64,000 nt of DNA from Heritagella_A intestinalis. GTDB lineage: Bacteria > Bacillota > Clostridia > Oscillospirales > Acutalibacteraceae. Location: NCBI GenBank assembly GCA_904418995.1, contig CAJFQF010000003.1, positions 62,001-126,000 on the forward strand. Direction: 5' to 3'. Below, piece by piece: positions 1 through 7,089 of the stretch; position 1 is the stretch's first letter, and each line of letters opens with the position of its first letter. The notes beneath the pieces are model-generated. The model searched no databases. It had not been told where the DNA came from and worked only from the letters and a program-made list of their open reading frames with translations. The position numbers and the translations under genes were made by a program.

Positions 1-27
1 TATCCCTGCGGGATGTTTTGCAAGAGG

Positions 28-160
28 TCCCTTTTTGCAAGAAAAAGGGGGCGCCGTGTGCCGGTGGCACACAATCAAGGCGCCGTTCTCACCTGCCGGT
101 TCGGTCGGTGCTATTTGCATGTCACCGGCATGCCGCACCCGGAGCGGCAGCGGAGAATCC
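28..160. repeat. Dispersed hairpin repeat, family B, copy 1
   Basis: This stretch upstream of pheT holds the palindrome GTGTGCCGGTGGCACAC flanked by GGCGCC, followed by a second, related hairpin (CATGTCACCGGCATG) about 50 bases later. The same arrangement recurs near 9160-9210 in inverted orientation and near 56955-57055 with sequence drift, so it is a dispersed repeat. The open frames across it are short and repeat-derived, so I read no gene in bases 1-307. The pheS gene that normally precedes pheT is not visible here. Confidence 0.7.
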
Positions 161-307
161 CTGGACTCGTTCCTGATGCCGTTCCCCTCTGTTTTTCCGG
201 AAGGAAAAAACAGAACGAATAGCGCCCAATGAAACCTACACTTAATACAACTCTTATTTGTAATTCTCTATAATCATCTAAAATAAAAAGGCTTGGTGAA
301 TCATCAA

Positions 308-2698
308 ATGAATCTTTCTATGAAATGGCTGAAAGACTTTGTCACCCTGGATGAAATGCCCATGCGCAGCTTTACTGAAGCGATTACCATGAGCGGCTCC
401 AAGGTGGAAGGCTATGAAGTCGAAGGCAGCGAAATCAGCAACGTGGTGGTGGCCCGGGTGGAATCCATGGAACGCCACCCCAACTCCGACCACCTGTGGA
501 TCTGCCAGGTAAACGTGGGCAGCGGCGAGAATATCCAGATTGTCACCGGCGCCCAGAACCTGAAGCCCGGCGACGTGGTGCCGGCAGCCTTGCACAATTC
601 CACCCTGCCCGGCGGGATCAAAATCAAGAAAGGCAAGCTCCGCGGCGTGGAGAGCAACGGTATGCTCTGCTCTCTGGGCGAACTGAACCTTACCACCCAT
701 GACTTCCCCTCTGCGGTGGAGGACGGCATCTTTGTCCTCACTGAGGAAGACGGCTGTGACCTGACCCTGGGAAAACCCATCTGCGAGGCCATCGGCCTGG
801 ACGACACCAGCGTGGAGTTCGAGATTACCTCCAACCGGCCGGACTGCTTCTCCGTCATCGGCCTGGCCCGGGAGGCTGCCGCCACCTTCCACAAGCCCCT
901 GCAGCTCCATACCCCCCAGGTGAAAGCCGGCCACGGCTCCTGCGAAGGGATGCTGGATGTCAAGGTGGAAGAGCCCTCCCTGTGCTCCATCTACAGCGCC
1001 CGGATTGTGAAAAACGTTCGAGTAAAGCCCTCCCCCCGCTGGATGCGGGAGCGTCTGCGCGCTCTGGGTGTGCGGCCCATCAACAACATCGTGGACATCA
1101 CCAACTATGTGATGCTGGAATACGGCCAGCCCATGCATGCCTTTGACCTGCGCTACATCGAAGAAGGTAAAATCCGTGTGCGTTTGGCCAAGGACGGCGA
1201 GACCATCACCACCCTGGACGGCGTGGACCGCACCCTCACCAGCAAGCAGCTGGTTATCGCCGACGCCAAGAAGCCCGTAGCCATTGCCGGCGTCATGGGC
1301 GGCGAGTACAGCGGCATTATGGACGACACCACCACTATCGTCTTTGAGTCCGCCTGCTTCAACGGCGCTTCCGTCCGGGTCACCGCCCGAGACCAGGGCA
1401 TGCGCACCGATGCCTCCTCCCGGTATGAGAAGGGCCTGGACCCCAACAACTGCCTGCCCGCTCTGGACCGCGCCTGCGAGCTGGTAGAGCTGCTGGACGC
1501 CGGCGATGTGCTGGACGGCGTTCTCAAGGACGACCACTCCTCCTCCCAGCGCCGCCGCATCCCCCTGGAGCACGACTGGATTAACCGGTTCCTGGACCTG
1601 AACCTCTCCGCCGATGAGATGAAGGCCATTCTCTCTCCCCTGGGCTGCGAGTTTGACGGGGACGATGTGCTGGTGCCCACCTTCCGCCCGGACTTGGAGC
1701 ACAAGGCCGACATCGCCGAGGAAATCGCCCGCTTCTACGGCTACAACAATATCCCCAGCACCTCCCTCAGCGGCGGGGCCCAGGGCAAGTACTCTCCCCG
1801 CCAGAAGTTCATGGCCAGAATCGGGGAAATCATGCTGGCCCAGGGCCTCAGCGAGATTATGACCTACTCCTTTATCAGCCCCCGGTATTACGATAAAATC
1901 AAGCTGCCGGTTGACAGCCCCCTGCGGAATTCCGTGACCATCTCCAACCCTCTGGGCGAGGATACCAGCATTATGCGTACCATCGCCCTGCCCTCTATGA
2001 TGGAGACCCTGGCCCGGAACTACAACAACCGCAACGCTTCCGCCGCTTTGTATGAGCTGGCCAGCGAGTATATCCCCACCACCCCTGACCAGCTTCCCGT
2101 GGAGAAGGTCACCCTCATCGGCGGCCTGTACGGCGACGGTATGGACTTCTTCCGGATGAAGGGCATTGTGGAGGAACTGCTCCACAACATTTCCGTATAC
2201 GGCTACGATGTAGAAGCCTGCACGGACAACCCCAGCTACCATCCCGGCCGCTGCGCCAACCTCCTCAAGGACGGCCGCGTCTTTGGCGTTATGGGAGAAA
2301 TTCACCCTGACGTGACGGAAAATTACGGCATGGACTGCCGGGTTTACACCTTCTCCCTGGATGCCGAGGCCCTGATGGAGCTGGCCACCCCGGAGAAAAC
2401 CTATGAGCCCCTGCCCAAGTTCCCGGCAGTTACCCGCGACCTGGCCCTGCTCTGCGATGAATCCATCCCTGTGGGCGATTTGGAGAAGGCCATTGTCCGG
2501 GGCGGCGGCAGCCTGCTGGAAAACATCCAGCTCTTTGACGTGTATCAGGGCGCCCAGATTGAGGCCGGCAAAAAGAGCGTGGCTTTCAGCATCTCCCTGC
2601 GCTCCAAGGAGAGCACCCTCACCGATGAACAGATTTCCGGCGTGCTGAAAAAAGTGATGAAAGAGCTGGAAAAAGCGGGGGCAGTCCTGCGCTCCTGA
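308..2698 (+). CDS. pheT: Phenylalanine--tRNA ligase beta subunit
   Basis: PheT is the beta subunit of the cytoplasmic alpha2-beta2 enzyme that charges tRNA-Phe. The 796-residue product has the usual order: an OB-fold tRNA-binding domain (about residues 40-150, with RHPNSDHLWIC), the B3/4 editing domain (about 205-385, where mischarged tyrosine is hydrolysed in this family), the B5 domain (about 400-475), the catalytic-like core, and a C-terminal FDX-ACB anticodon-binding domain (from about 700, starting LPKFPAVTRDLALL). The frame is open from TTG 293, but ATG 308 has GGTGA eight bases upstream and gives the typical start MNLSMKWLKDFV. A TATAAT box at 269-274 suggests its own promoter. pheS is not adjacent; a repeat element lies between pheT and whatever is upstream. 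Confidence 0.97.
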   Translation: MNLSMKWLKDFVTLDEMPMRSFTEAITMSGSKVEGYEVEGSEISNVVVARVESMERHPNSDHLWICQVNVGSGENIQIVTGAQNLKPGDVVPAALHNSTLPGGIKIKKGKLRGVESNGMLCSLGELNLTTHDFPSAVEDGIFVLTEEDGCDLTLGKPICEAIGLDDTSVEFEITSNRPDCFSVIGLAREAAATFHKPLQLHTPQVKAGHGSCEGMLDVKVEEPSLCSIYSARIVKNVRVKPSPRWMRERLRALGVRPINNIVDITNYVMLEYGQPMHAFDLRYIEEGKIRVRLAKDGETITTLDGVDRTLTSKQLVIADAKKPVAIAGVMGGEYSGIMDDTTTIVFESACFNGASVRVTARDQGMRTDASSRYEKGLDPNNCLPALDRACELVELLDAGDVLDGVLKDDHSSSQRRRIPLEHDWINRFLDLNLSADEMKAILSPLGCEFDGDDVLVPTFRPDLEHKADIAEEIARFYGYNNIPSTSLSGGAQGKYSPRQKFMARIGEIMLAQGLSEIMTYSFISPRYYDKIKLPVDSPLRNSVTISNPLGEDTSIMRTIALPSMMETLARNYNNRNASAALYELASEYIPTTPDQLPVEKVTLIGGLYGDGMDFFRMKGIVEELLHNISVYGYDVEACTDNPSYHPGRCANLLKDGRVFGVMGEIHPDVTENYGMDCRVYTFSLDAEALMELATPEKTYEPLPKFPAVTRDLALLCDESIPVGDLEKAIVRGGGSLLENIQLFDVYQGAQIEAGKKSVAFSISLRSKESTLTDEQISGVLKKVMKELEKAGAVLRS

Positions 2699-2781
2699 CA
2701 GCAAAGTGGGGGAAAACACCCTGATTTTGCGGTCATTTTATCCGAAAAAGGGGATTGTATTATATTTTTAATGGAAATCCC

Positions 2782-2810
2782 TTGTATTTTTCGCAAAATC
2801 AGTGTATGAT
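2782..2810 (+). promoter_or_regulatory. Sigma-A type promoter for ireB
   Basis: TTGTAT and TATGAT hexamers are separated by exactly 17 bases and sit about 20 bases before the ireB coding region. Seen directly; activity is inferred. Confidence 0.65.
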
Positions 2811-2832
2811 TAGCAATATCGGAGGTGTTTTC

Positions 2833-3078
2833 ATGCTTGACTCAACCATGACATTCTCGTTGGAACGGGATCGGGAAGGCGATATCCGCCGCATCCTGAC
2901 AACCGTTTACGACGCACTGAAGGAAAAAGGTTATAATCCCATTAACCAGATTGTCGGTTATATCCTCTCGGAGGACCCTACGTATATCACCACCTATAAT
3001 AATGCACGCAGCCTCATTCGCCGGATTGACCGGGATGAGCTGCTACAGGTGCTGGTCAAATCGTATCTCGGAGAGTGA
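2833..3078 (+). CDS. ireB: IreB family regulatory phosphoprotein (UPF0297)
   Basis: An 81-residue cytoplasmic protein matching the UPF0297/IreB family in length and sequence (start MLDSTMTFSLERD, core YDALKEKGYNPINQIVGY, end VLVKSYLGE). In Enterococcus faecalis IreB is a substrate of the PASTA Ser/Thr kinase IreK and limits cephalosporin resistance; the threonines phosphorylated there lie in the N-terminal tail, and T5 and T7 occupy that tail here. The start is set by GGAGGTG at 2821-2827. The usual downstream partners (ruvX, DUF1292 gene) are absent; a strong terminator follows, so it is transcribed alone. The function in this organism is inferred from the family. Confidence 0.93.
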   Translation: MLDSTMTFSLERDREGDIRRILTTVYDALKEKGYNPINQIVGYILSEDPTYITTYNNARSLIRRIDRDELLQVLVKSYLGE

Positions 3079-3101
3079 TTTGCCGGTTTTCTACGCATTG
3101 G

Positions 3102-3143
3102 AAAGGCCTGCTGTTATTTTGTGGAGACAGCAGGCCTTTTTTT
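3102..3143 (+). terminator. Intrinsic terminator after ireB
   Basis: A perfect 13-bp stem (AAAGGCCTGCTGT paired with its complement) with a 12-base loop is followed by a T run. Confidence 0.9.
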
Positions 3144-3182
3144 GTAATCTTTCACAAAGTGCCGATTCCTTTCTCTGCGGGT

Positions 3183-3211
3183 TTGCACTTGCCAGTGGTT
3201 TATGGTATACT
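3183..3211 (+). promoter_or_regulatory. Promoter for the small conserved gene at 3287
   Basis: TTGCAC and TATACT are separated by 17 bases, about 75 bases before the start codon. Confidence 0.55.
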
Positions 3212-3286
3212 ATAAAGAGTACAATGTTGACAGGGAGCAGATTTGCCCGCCCGGCAGGTTCGATTTTACAAGAAGGAGGACTCGGT

Positions 3287-3592
3287 ATGAGCGAAAAAAA
3301 AGCTGAAAAGTTCCCCACTTATAAGGGAAAGCCCCTGGTCCGCTGTGGGGACACCATTTATTATGGAAGCATGAAGGACAAATACGTCATTAAAATGGAT
3401 ATCAAGAGCAAGAAAAAGGTCAAGGATTTGGAGGTCGCTGACCGGGTGGCCGTGCATCTGATGTACACCGATGCCGCTGTGCGCAACCGCAAGCAAATCG
3501 TCCGCTCCAGCGAGCAGAAGGGCCTGTATCTGGCTTTGGATATTGCTTCGGCCTGGCTGTCCCGGGCCCTGGCAGAGGATAACGATCACTGA
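3287..3592 (+). CDS. Conserved hypothetical protein, 101 residues
   Basis: I do not recognise this family. The predicted protein is small, soluble and lysine-rich in its first half (KFPTYKGKPLVRCGDTIYYG, then a KSKKKVKDL segment) and ends in an acidic tail. It has no signal peptide or membrane segment. The open frame runs back to 2951, but AGAAGGAGGA at 3271-3280 fixes the start at ATG 3287. It has its own promoter and is closed by a hairpin, so it forms a single-gene unit. The beta-rich middle (GDTIYYGSMKDKYVIKMDI) resembles a small barrel or nucleic-acid-binding fold, but this is a guess. Confidence 0.75.
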   Translation: MSEKKAEKFPTYKGKPLVRCGDTIYYGSMKDKYVIKMDIKSKKKVKDLEVADRVAVHLMYTDAAVRNRKQIVRSSEQKGLYLALDIASAWLSRALAEDNDH

Positions 3593-3604
3593 CCGGCAAA
3601 AAAT

Positions 3605-3642
3605 CATGGCGCTTCAGGCAGATGCCTGGAGCGCCATTTTTA
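3605..3642. terminator. Hairpin terminator between convergent genes
   Basis: ATGGCGCTTCAGGC pairs with GCCTGGAGCGCCAT (one G-U pair) and is followed by a T run on the plus strand. It closes the gene at 3287-3592 and overlaps the very end of the opposing SLOG gene. Confidence 0.75.
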
Positions 3643-4140
3643 TTGGGGTGTGGAGTCAGTTTCCGCGGAAAAGGGAATGTAATGGATGTCTCGGTTTAAT
3701 TTTTCGGCCATCTGGATGGTGGAATAGGTGCCTCCGGAAGGGATGTTGTCATACACGGCAATGACCCGTTGGGCGTGCTCCACCAGATAGCGGTTCCGCT
3801 TGGCAAAGACGCCCCGGTGATACGATTCATTGCACACTTCTATGTGGCACCAGTCCTCGTTCAGGATTTTCAGAATTTCCGGGTCCTGCTGCAGTTTGTT
3901 CAGACGCTGGCGGTATGGGATAGCCGCTACCAGCTGAATGTCCGGGTATTCCTCTTTTTTCTCTGCCACAAGCTTGGCAAAATACAGGTCTGCGCCATCG
4001 GCAAAACCCGAGAGAAAGCAACGGAAGCCGTCGCAAAGGGCCTCTTGAACTTTCTTTTTCAGGAGATGAAGGACATGTTCCTGACAGGCCAGAGGAATTT
4101 TTCGTCTCCCGGTGATACAGCAAGATTTTTCTATTTCCAT
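3640..4140 (-). CDS. SLOG domain protein (YpsA/DUF1273-like)
   Basis: A 166-residue Rossmann-type SLOG protein. The N-terminal nucleotide-binding strand and glycine turn (CCITGRRKIP) and the second element FLSGFADGADLYFAKLVAEKK are typical of the DUF1273/YpsA branch, which is thought to bind nucleotides or nucleotide-derived ligands. The start is taken at the ATG at 4138-4140 because AGGAGGC lies just upstream; the frame is open 18 codons further. It is transcribed divergently from two XRE regulators across a 146-bp AT-rich gap. SLOG proteins can act in phage defence or cell-division control; nothing here decides which, so the role is open. Confidence 0.85.
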   Translation of the reverse strand: MEIEKSCCITGRRKIPLACQEHVLHLLKKKVQEALCDGFRCFLSGFADGADLYFAKLVAEKKEEYPDIQLVAAIPYRQRLNKLQQDPEILKILNEDWCHIEVCNESYHRGVFAKRNRYLVEHAQRVIAVYDNIPSGGTYSTIQMAEKLNRDIHYIPFSAETDSTPQ

Positions 4141-4286
4141 TAAAAAGCCTCCTTGCAAAGCGAAGATTACTACATATTCAATATTATAGAGCATTAAATA
4201 CTGCTTGCCTATAGAAAATACGGATAAAAGCCAGTGTTCTTCCTAAAATAGAGCATATAATCTATTATAAAGGAAGGTGATAAAAG

Positions 4287-4619
4287 ATGTATGAAGATTT
4301 TACACAGGAACGTATCGCCCAATTACGGATGCAAAAAGGCTCTTCTGCACGAGATATGTCACTTTCTTTAGGACAAAACGTTAGTTACATTAACAAGATT
4401 GAAAATAAAAAAGCGCTGCCGTCTATGCAAGGTTTTTTCTATATTTGCGAATATTTAGGAGTAACTCCCCAGGAGTTCTTTGACGAGGGTAACACCTGTC
4501 CGGAGCGGCTGCGGGAATTATTAACCGAAGGCCAGAAGTTAGAGCCCAGCGTCCTGCGGCATGTCCTGGAAGTCATTAAGGATTTGAACCGGAAGCAGGA
4601 AAAGAGGAAAGGGCCATGA
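4287..4619 (+). CDS. XRE family transcriptional regulator, copy 1
   Basis: A 110-residue protein with an N-terminal helix-turn-helix of the Cro/C1 type (about residues 8-65: IAQLRMQKGSSARDMSLSLG, then SYINKIENKKALPS) and a helical C-terminal tail. Its stop overlaps the start of the next gene by four bases (ATGA), so the two are translationally coupled. The first 70 residues are nearly the same as in the next gene, so the pair arose by tandem duplication. AAGGAAGGTGA precedes the start; a TATAAT at 4256-4261 is a plausible -10 box. The divergent SLOG gene is the likeliest nearby target, which is inference. Confidence 0.88.
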   Translation: MYEDFTQERIAQLRMQKGSSARDMSLSLGQNVSYINKIENKKALPSMQGFFYICEYLGVTPQEFFDEGNTCPERLRELLTEGQKLEPSVLRHVLEVIKDLNRKQEKRKGP

Positions 4620-4939
4620 TTTTTATTGACGAGGGCTTTGTCGCGGAACGCATTGCCCAACTCCGGATGCAGAAGGGCGTATCTGCTCGGGATATGTCAC
4701 TTTCGATAGGACAGTCCAACAACTATATTAACAGTATTGAGAATCGGAAAACCCTTCCTTCTATGCGGGGGTTTTTCTATATTTGTGAATACTTAGATAT
4801 CACACCCCAGGAATTTTTCGATGAAGGAAATTCTTTTCCCGAGGATATGCGGGGCTTTCTCCAGGAGGCCCGGAAGCTGGACCGCAGTTCTTTCCAAGCC
4901 ATTATGACTCTTATGAAAAAGATTAACGAGAAAAAATAA
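4616..4939 (+). CDS. XRE family transcriptional regulator, copy 2
   Basis: A 107-residue paralogue of the preceding gene with the same HTH core (ERIAQLRMQKG, ARDMSLS, YIN, PSM, GFFYICEYL, TPQEFFDEGN) but a diverged recognition-helix region (SIGQSNNYINSIENR against SLGQNVSYINKIENK). The change falls in residues expected to touch DNA, so the two may bind different sites or form heterodimers. The stop codon lies inside the stem of the following terminator. There is no ligand-binding or peptidase domain. Confidence 0.88.
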   Translation: MIFIDEGFVAERIAQLRMQKGVSARDMSLSIGQSNNYINSIENRKTLPSMRGFFYICEYLDITPQEFFDEGNSFPEDMRGFLQEARKLDRSSFQAIMTLMKKINEKK

Positions 4940-4973
4940 GTCTCTTTTCCATCGGGAAAAGAGACTTATTTTT
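4935..4973 (+). terminator. Intrinsic terminator after the XRE pair
   Basis: A perfect 16-bp stem (AATAAGTCTCTTTTCC and its complement) with an ATCG loop is followed by TTT. It includes the stop codon of the second XRE gene. Confidence 0.9.
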
Positions 4974-5196
4974 ATGCGTATCCATATTGGGCGAAGGCCT
5001 CAGGGCTTCCAGAAAAAACGTTGCAGTCGATAAAAGTTTCCTTACCAGAATATCCCTCCAGCCGGGCCCGGTTGGTATACTGCCAAAAAGTCCAGCTGCG
5101 GCCGTCGGAAAGACTGGGCTTCGTGAGTACATTCCGAAAACAGAGCGGCCAGAACCCCCACGGCCCAACGCTTCCACCGGCCCATGGGACCGCCTC
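4972..5196 (-). pseudogene. Remnant of a GH25 muramidase gene
   Basis: Read on the minus strand, GGAGGCGG is followed by ATG (5185) and a basic, hydrophobic start MGRWKRWAVGVLAALFSE typical of a membrane-anchor segment. One frame over, an open stretch reads LTKPSLSDGRSWTFWQYTNR, then ARLEGYSGKETFIDCNVF, and ends AFAQYGYA at 4972. WTFWQYTNR...G...IDCNVF is the C-terminal signature of glycoside hydrolase family 25 lysozymes. About 150-180 residues of the catalytic barrel are missing between the two parts and the frame differs, so this is an internally deleted relic with no function. Confidence 0.65.
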
Positions 5197-5214
5197 CTTT
5201 TTATGTTTTCGACA

Positions 5215-5249
5215 AAAAAGGGCGCCGTGAATTTTTCACAGCGCCCTTA
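5215..5249 (-). terminator. Terminator of the sugar isomerase-like gene
   Basis: On the minus strand AAGGGCGCTGTGAA pairs with TTCACGGCGCCCTT around an AAA loop and is followed by a T run. Confidence 0.8.
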
Positions 5250-5259
5250 ACAGCGGTTT

Positions 5260-5919
5260 TCAGGAAACCCGTCCGTTTTCCAAAATAATGGGAATCTGGG
5301 GCAGATTGCTTTCCAGATAGGAGGTATACTCCTTTTTCCAGCTTACGTTTTCCACGACGCTGCCCAGGAATTCCCGCAGGCTTTGCAGGTTTTTCAGGTT
5401 TTCCTGGTCCGAAAGGGCGGAATCCGGCTGCCAGGAGCACTTGCAGTTGCGGCAGTTGGCCATTTTAATGAGCCGCTTGGTGCTTTCCGGAGTGTCCGTC
5501 AGAGTACCGGGGCGGCAGATAATATGGATTTCCATATCAAAAATGTTGGCCATGTCGCAGATGGTGCGAAGCTCTTGGGCGGCGCTGCTGAACACTGCAT
5601 AGGCGGCCTTGTCGGGGGGCGTTGGGGTAGGGGAAATCCGGACCACCCGGGTGTGCAGGGCAAACGCGCAATCCATCACCGGCATAAAGAGCTCCTGGAT
5701 ATCCCGCTTGGTGCCCAGGGTATAGTGGGACAGCAGGGAAACCGGCGTCAAATCAGCGTGGACCGCATCCCAATAAGCGCTGGAAGCTTCGTGGGTGTGG
5801 CCGGCATGAAGGTGGGAAATGTCATCCCATTCCACTCCGGAAGCGCCTGCTTCCTTAGCCAGTGAGAGCAGCTCTTTTGCGGGAATGGTGGGATATTGCA
5901 GCATGGAAAAGACAACCAT
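5260..5919 (-). CDS. Sugar phosphate isomerase/epimerase-like TIM barrel protein
   Basis: A 219-residue protein resembling the xylose isomerase-like TIM barrel family (AP_endonuc_2). The start MVVFSMLQYPT, the strand-helix pattern and the segment EAGASGVEWDDISHLHAGH fit the first two barrel repeats. At 219 residues it is shorter than the usual 260-290, and the last third is weak, so metal-site completeness cannot be confirmed. The frame is open 46 codons upstream, but AAAGGAGCG fixes the start at 5919. A divergent promoter (TTGACG, 16 bases, TATTAT) lies at 5948-5975. The substrate is unknown. Confidence 0.7.
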   Translation of the reverse strand: MVVFSMLQYPTIPAKELLSLAKEAGASGVEWDDISHLHAGHTHEASSAYWDAVHADLTPVSLLSHYTLGTKRDIQELFMPVMDCAFALHTRVVRISPTPTPPDKAAYAVFSSAAQELRTICDMANIFDMEIHIICRPGTLTDTPESTKRLIKMANCRNCKCSWQPDSALSDQENLKNLQSLREFLGSVVENVSWKKEYTSYLESNLPQIPIILENGRVS

Positions 5920-6076
5920 TTTGGAACTTCGCTCCTTTACAAAGAAAATAATAAAATGCACACTTGAGTCGTCAAATCTGTATAAACTGTATTTATTATA
6001 ACACAGGCGAAGAGCGGGTTCAAGAAAAACCCTGCATTTTCTCCAGGAGAAATCCAAAGAGAAGGCCTGAGGACGG

Positions 6077-6105
6077 TTGCCAAGCCGGGGAGAATGGGAT
6101 ATGAT
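6077..6105 (+). promoter_or_regulatory. Promoter of the lipoprotein gene
   Basis: TTGCCA and TATGAT are spaced by 17 bases, 34 bases before the start codon. Confidence 0.6.
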
Positions 6106-6139
6106 AGAAGCAGACAGGAAAAATGAGGGAGGACGTCGT

Positions 6140-6565
6140 ATGAAAAAGCAGGCGGTTTTGCTGGCTCTTTGGATGGGAATCGCATGTATCGCGTTTTCGG
6201 GATGCGGGCAGGGGGAGCCGGAGATTGTGGTTTCAGTTCATGATTCTTCGGTTTCCAGCCAGAGCCAAGTGTTTACCTGTGCGGGAACCTGGGAGATTAC
6301 CGGGGCCAAGCGCAATGGGATTGCGGTAGATGTGGAGCCGGTGTTGGAAGAAATTGGCGGGAATATTATCCTGACCTTGCGCAGTGATGGGAGTGCCTAT
6401 GGGCAGATCAATAACGCCTCTATGGACGGCACCTGGGCCCAGCTGGAAAACCAGATCACCCTGTACCTGAGCAATAGTGAGACCATCACCCTGGAAGTGG
6501 AGGAGGAGAGCCTGCTGCTCCAGCAGGAGGAGGACTTGACGCTGATTTTTGAGAAAACGGAATAA
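6140..6565 (+). CDS. Small lipoprotein, lipocalin-like
   Basis: A 141-residue secreted lipoprotein. Residues 1-22 form a signal peptide ending in the lipobox FSGC, so the mature protein would be lipid-anchored outside the membrane. The rest is beta-rich (GTWEITGAKRNG, ILTLRSDGSAYGQI, GTWAQLENQITLYL), a pattern common in small lipocalin-like or DUF-type lipoproteins that begin with a GTWE motif. The frame is open further upstream, but GAGGGAGG at 6125-6132 selects ATG 6140. The ligand is unknown. Confidence 0.8.
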   Translation: MKKQAVLLALWMGIACIAFSGCGQGEPEIVVSVHDSSVSSQSQVFTCAGTWEITGAKRNGIAVDVEPVLEEIGGNIILTLRSDGSAYGQINNASMDGTWAQLENQITLYLSNSETITLEVEEESLLLQQEEDLTLIFEKTE

Positions 6566-6602
6566 GGGATCGGTATATATTCGATAGAAAGCAGGCATAT
6601 AA

Positions 6603-7016
6603 ATGGAATTCTTGATTACAGAGAAGATTTGCCCAGAGGATGAAAAAGCAATCCGCAACGGGCTTTTGGAGTACAACCGGGAGGCTATGGAGCGGGCGGA
6701 ATGCCGGGATTTGGGTATCTTTCTGGAGGGTGAAGACGGAAAGAAAGCTGGGGGGCTAATTGGATATACCCATGGAAAATGGCTGTTTATCAAGTGGCTG
6801 TGGGTAGATGCGTCGTTCCGGGGAGAGGGCGTGGGCAGCAAGATTCTACAGCAGGCAGAGGCCACGGCCCGGGATAGAGGCTGCACCCACAGTATGCTGG
6901 ATACCTTTGAATTCCAGGCCCCGGGATTTTATCAAAAATACGGGTATGAGACGCTGTTTGTTTTGGAAGAACACCCCGCTACAGGAAAGCATTATTTTCT
7001 GATCAAGCGGCTGTAA
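6603..7016 (+). CDS. GNAT family N-acetyltransferase
   Basis: A 137-residue GCN5-related acetyltransferase. Acetyl-CoA-binding motif A is seen in WLWVDASFRGEGVGSKIL (R/Q-x-x-G-x-G type), and motif B in the C-terminal GFYQKYGYE. The acceptor cannot be read from the sequence; the N-terminal NREAMERAECRDLGIFLE region resembles GNATs with small-molecule substrates. No strong ribosome site precedes ATG 6603 (AGAAAG about 13 bases upstream), so expression may depend on the preceding lipoprotein gene 37 bases away. Confidence 0.87.
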   Translation: MEFLITEKICPEDEKAIRNGLLEYNREAMERAECRDLGIFLEGEDGKKAGGLIGYTHGKWLFIKWLWVDASFRGEGVGSKILQQAEATARDRGCTHSMLDTFEFQAPGFYQKYGYETLFVLEEHPATGKHYFLIKRL

Positions 7017-7041
7017 GGTACCGGCGGGTTTTCCATTAGGT

Positions 7042-7089
7042 AAAAAAACACCGCTTCCTCTATTGGTTTTGGAGGAAGCGGTGTTTTTT
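7042..7089. terminator. Bidirectional terminator
   Basis: AAAAAACACCGCTTCCTC and its complement form a 16-18-bp stem with T runs on both strands, separating the convergent GNAT and MATE genes. Confidence 0.9.
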
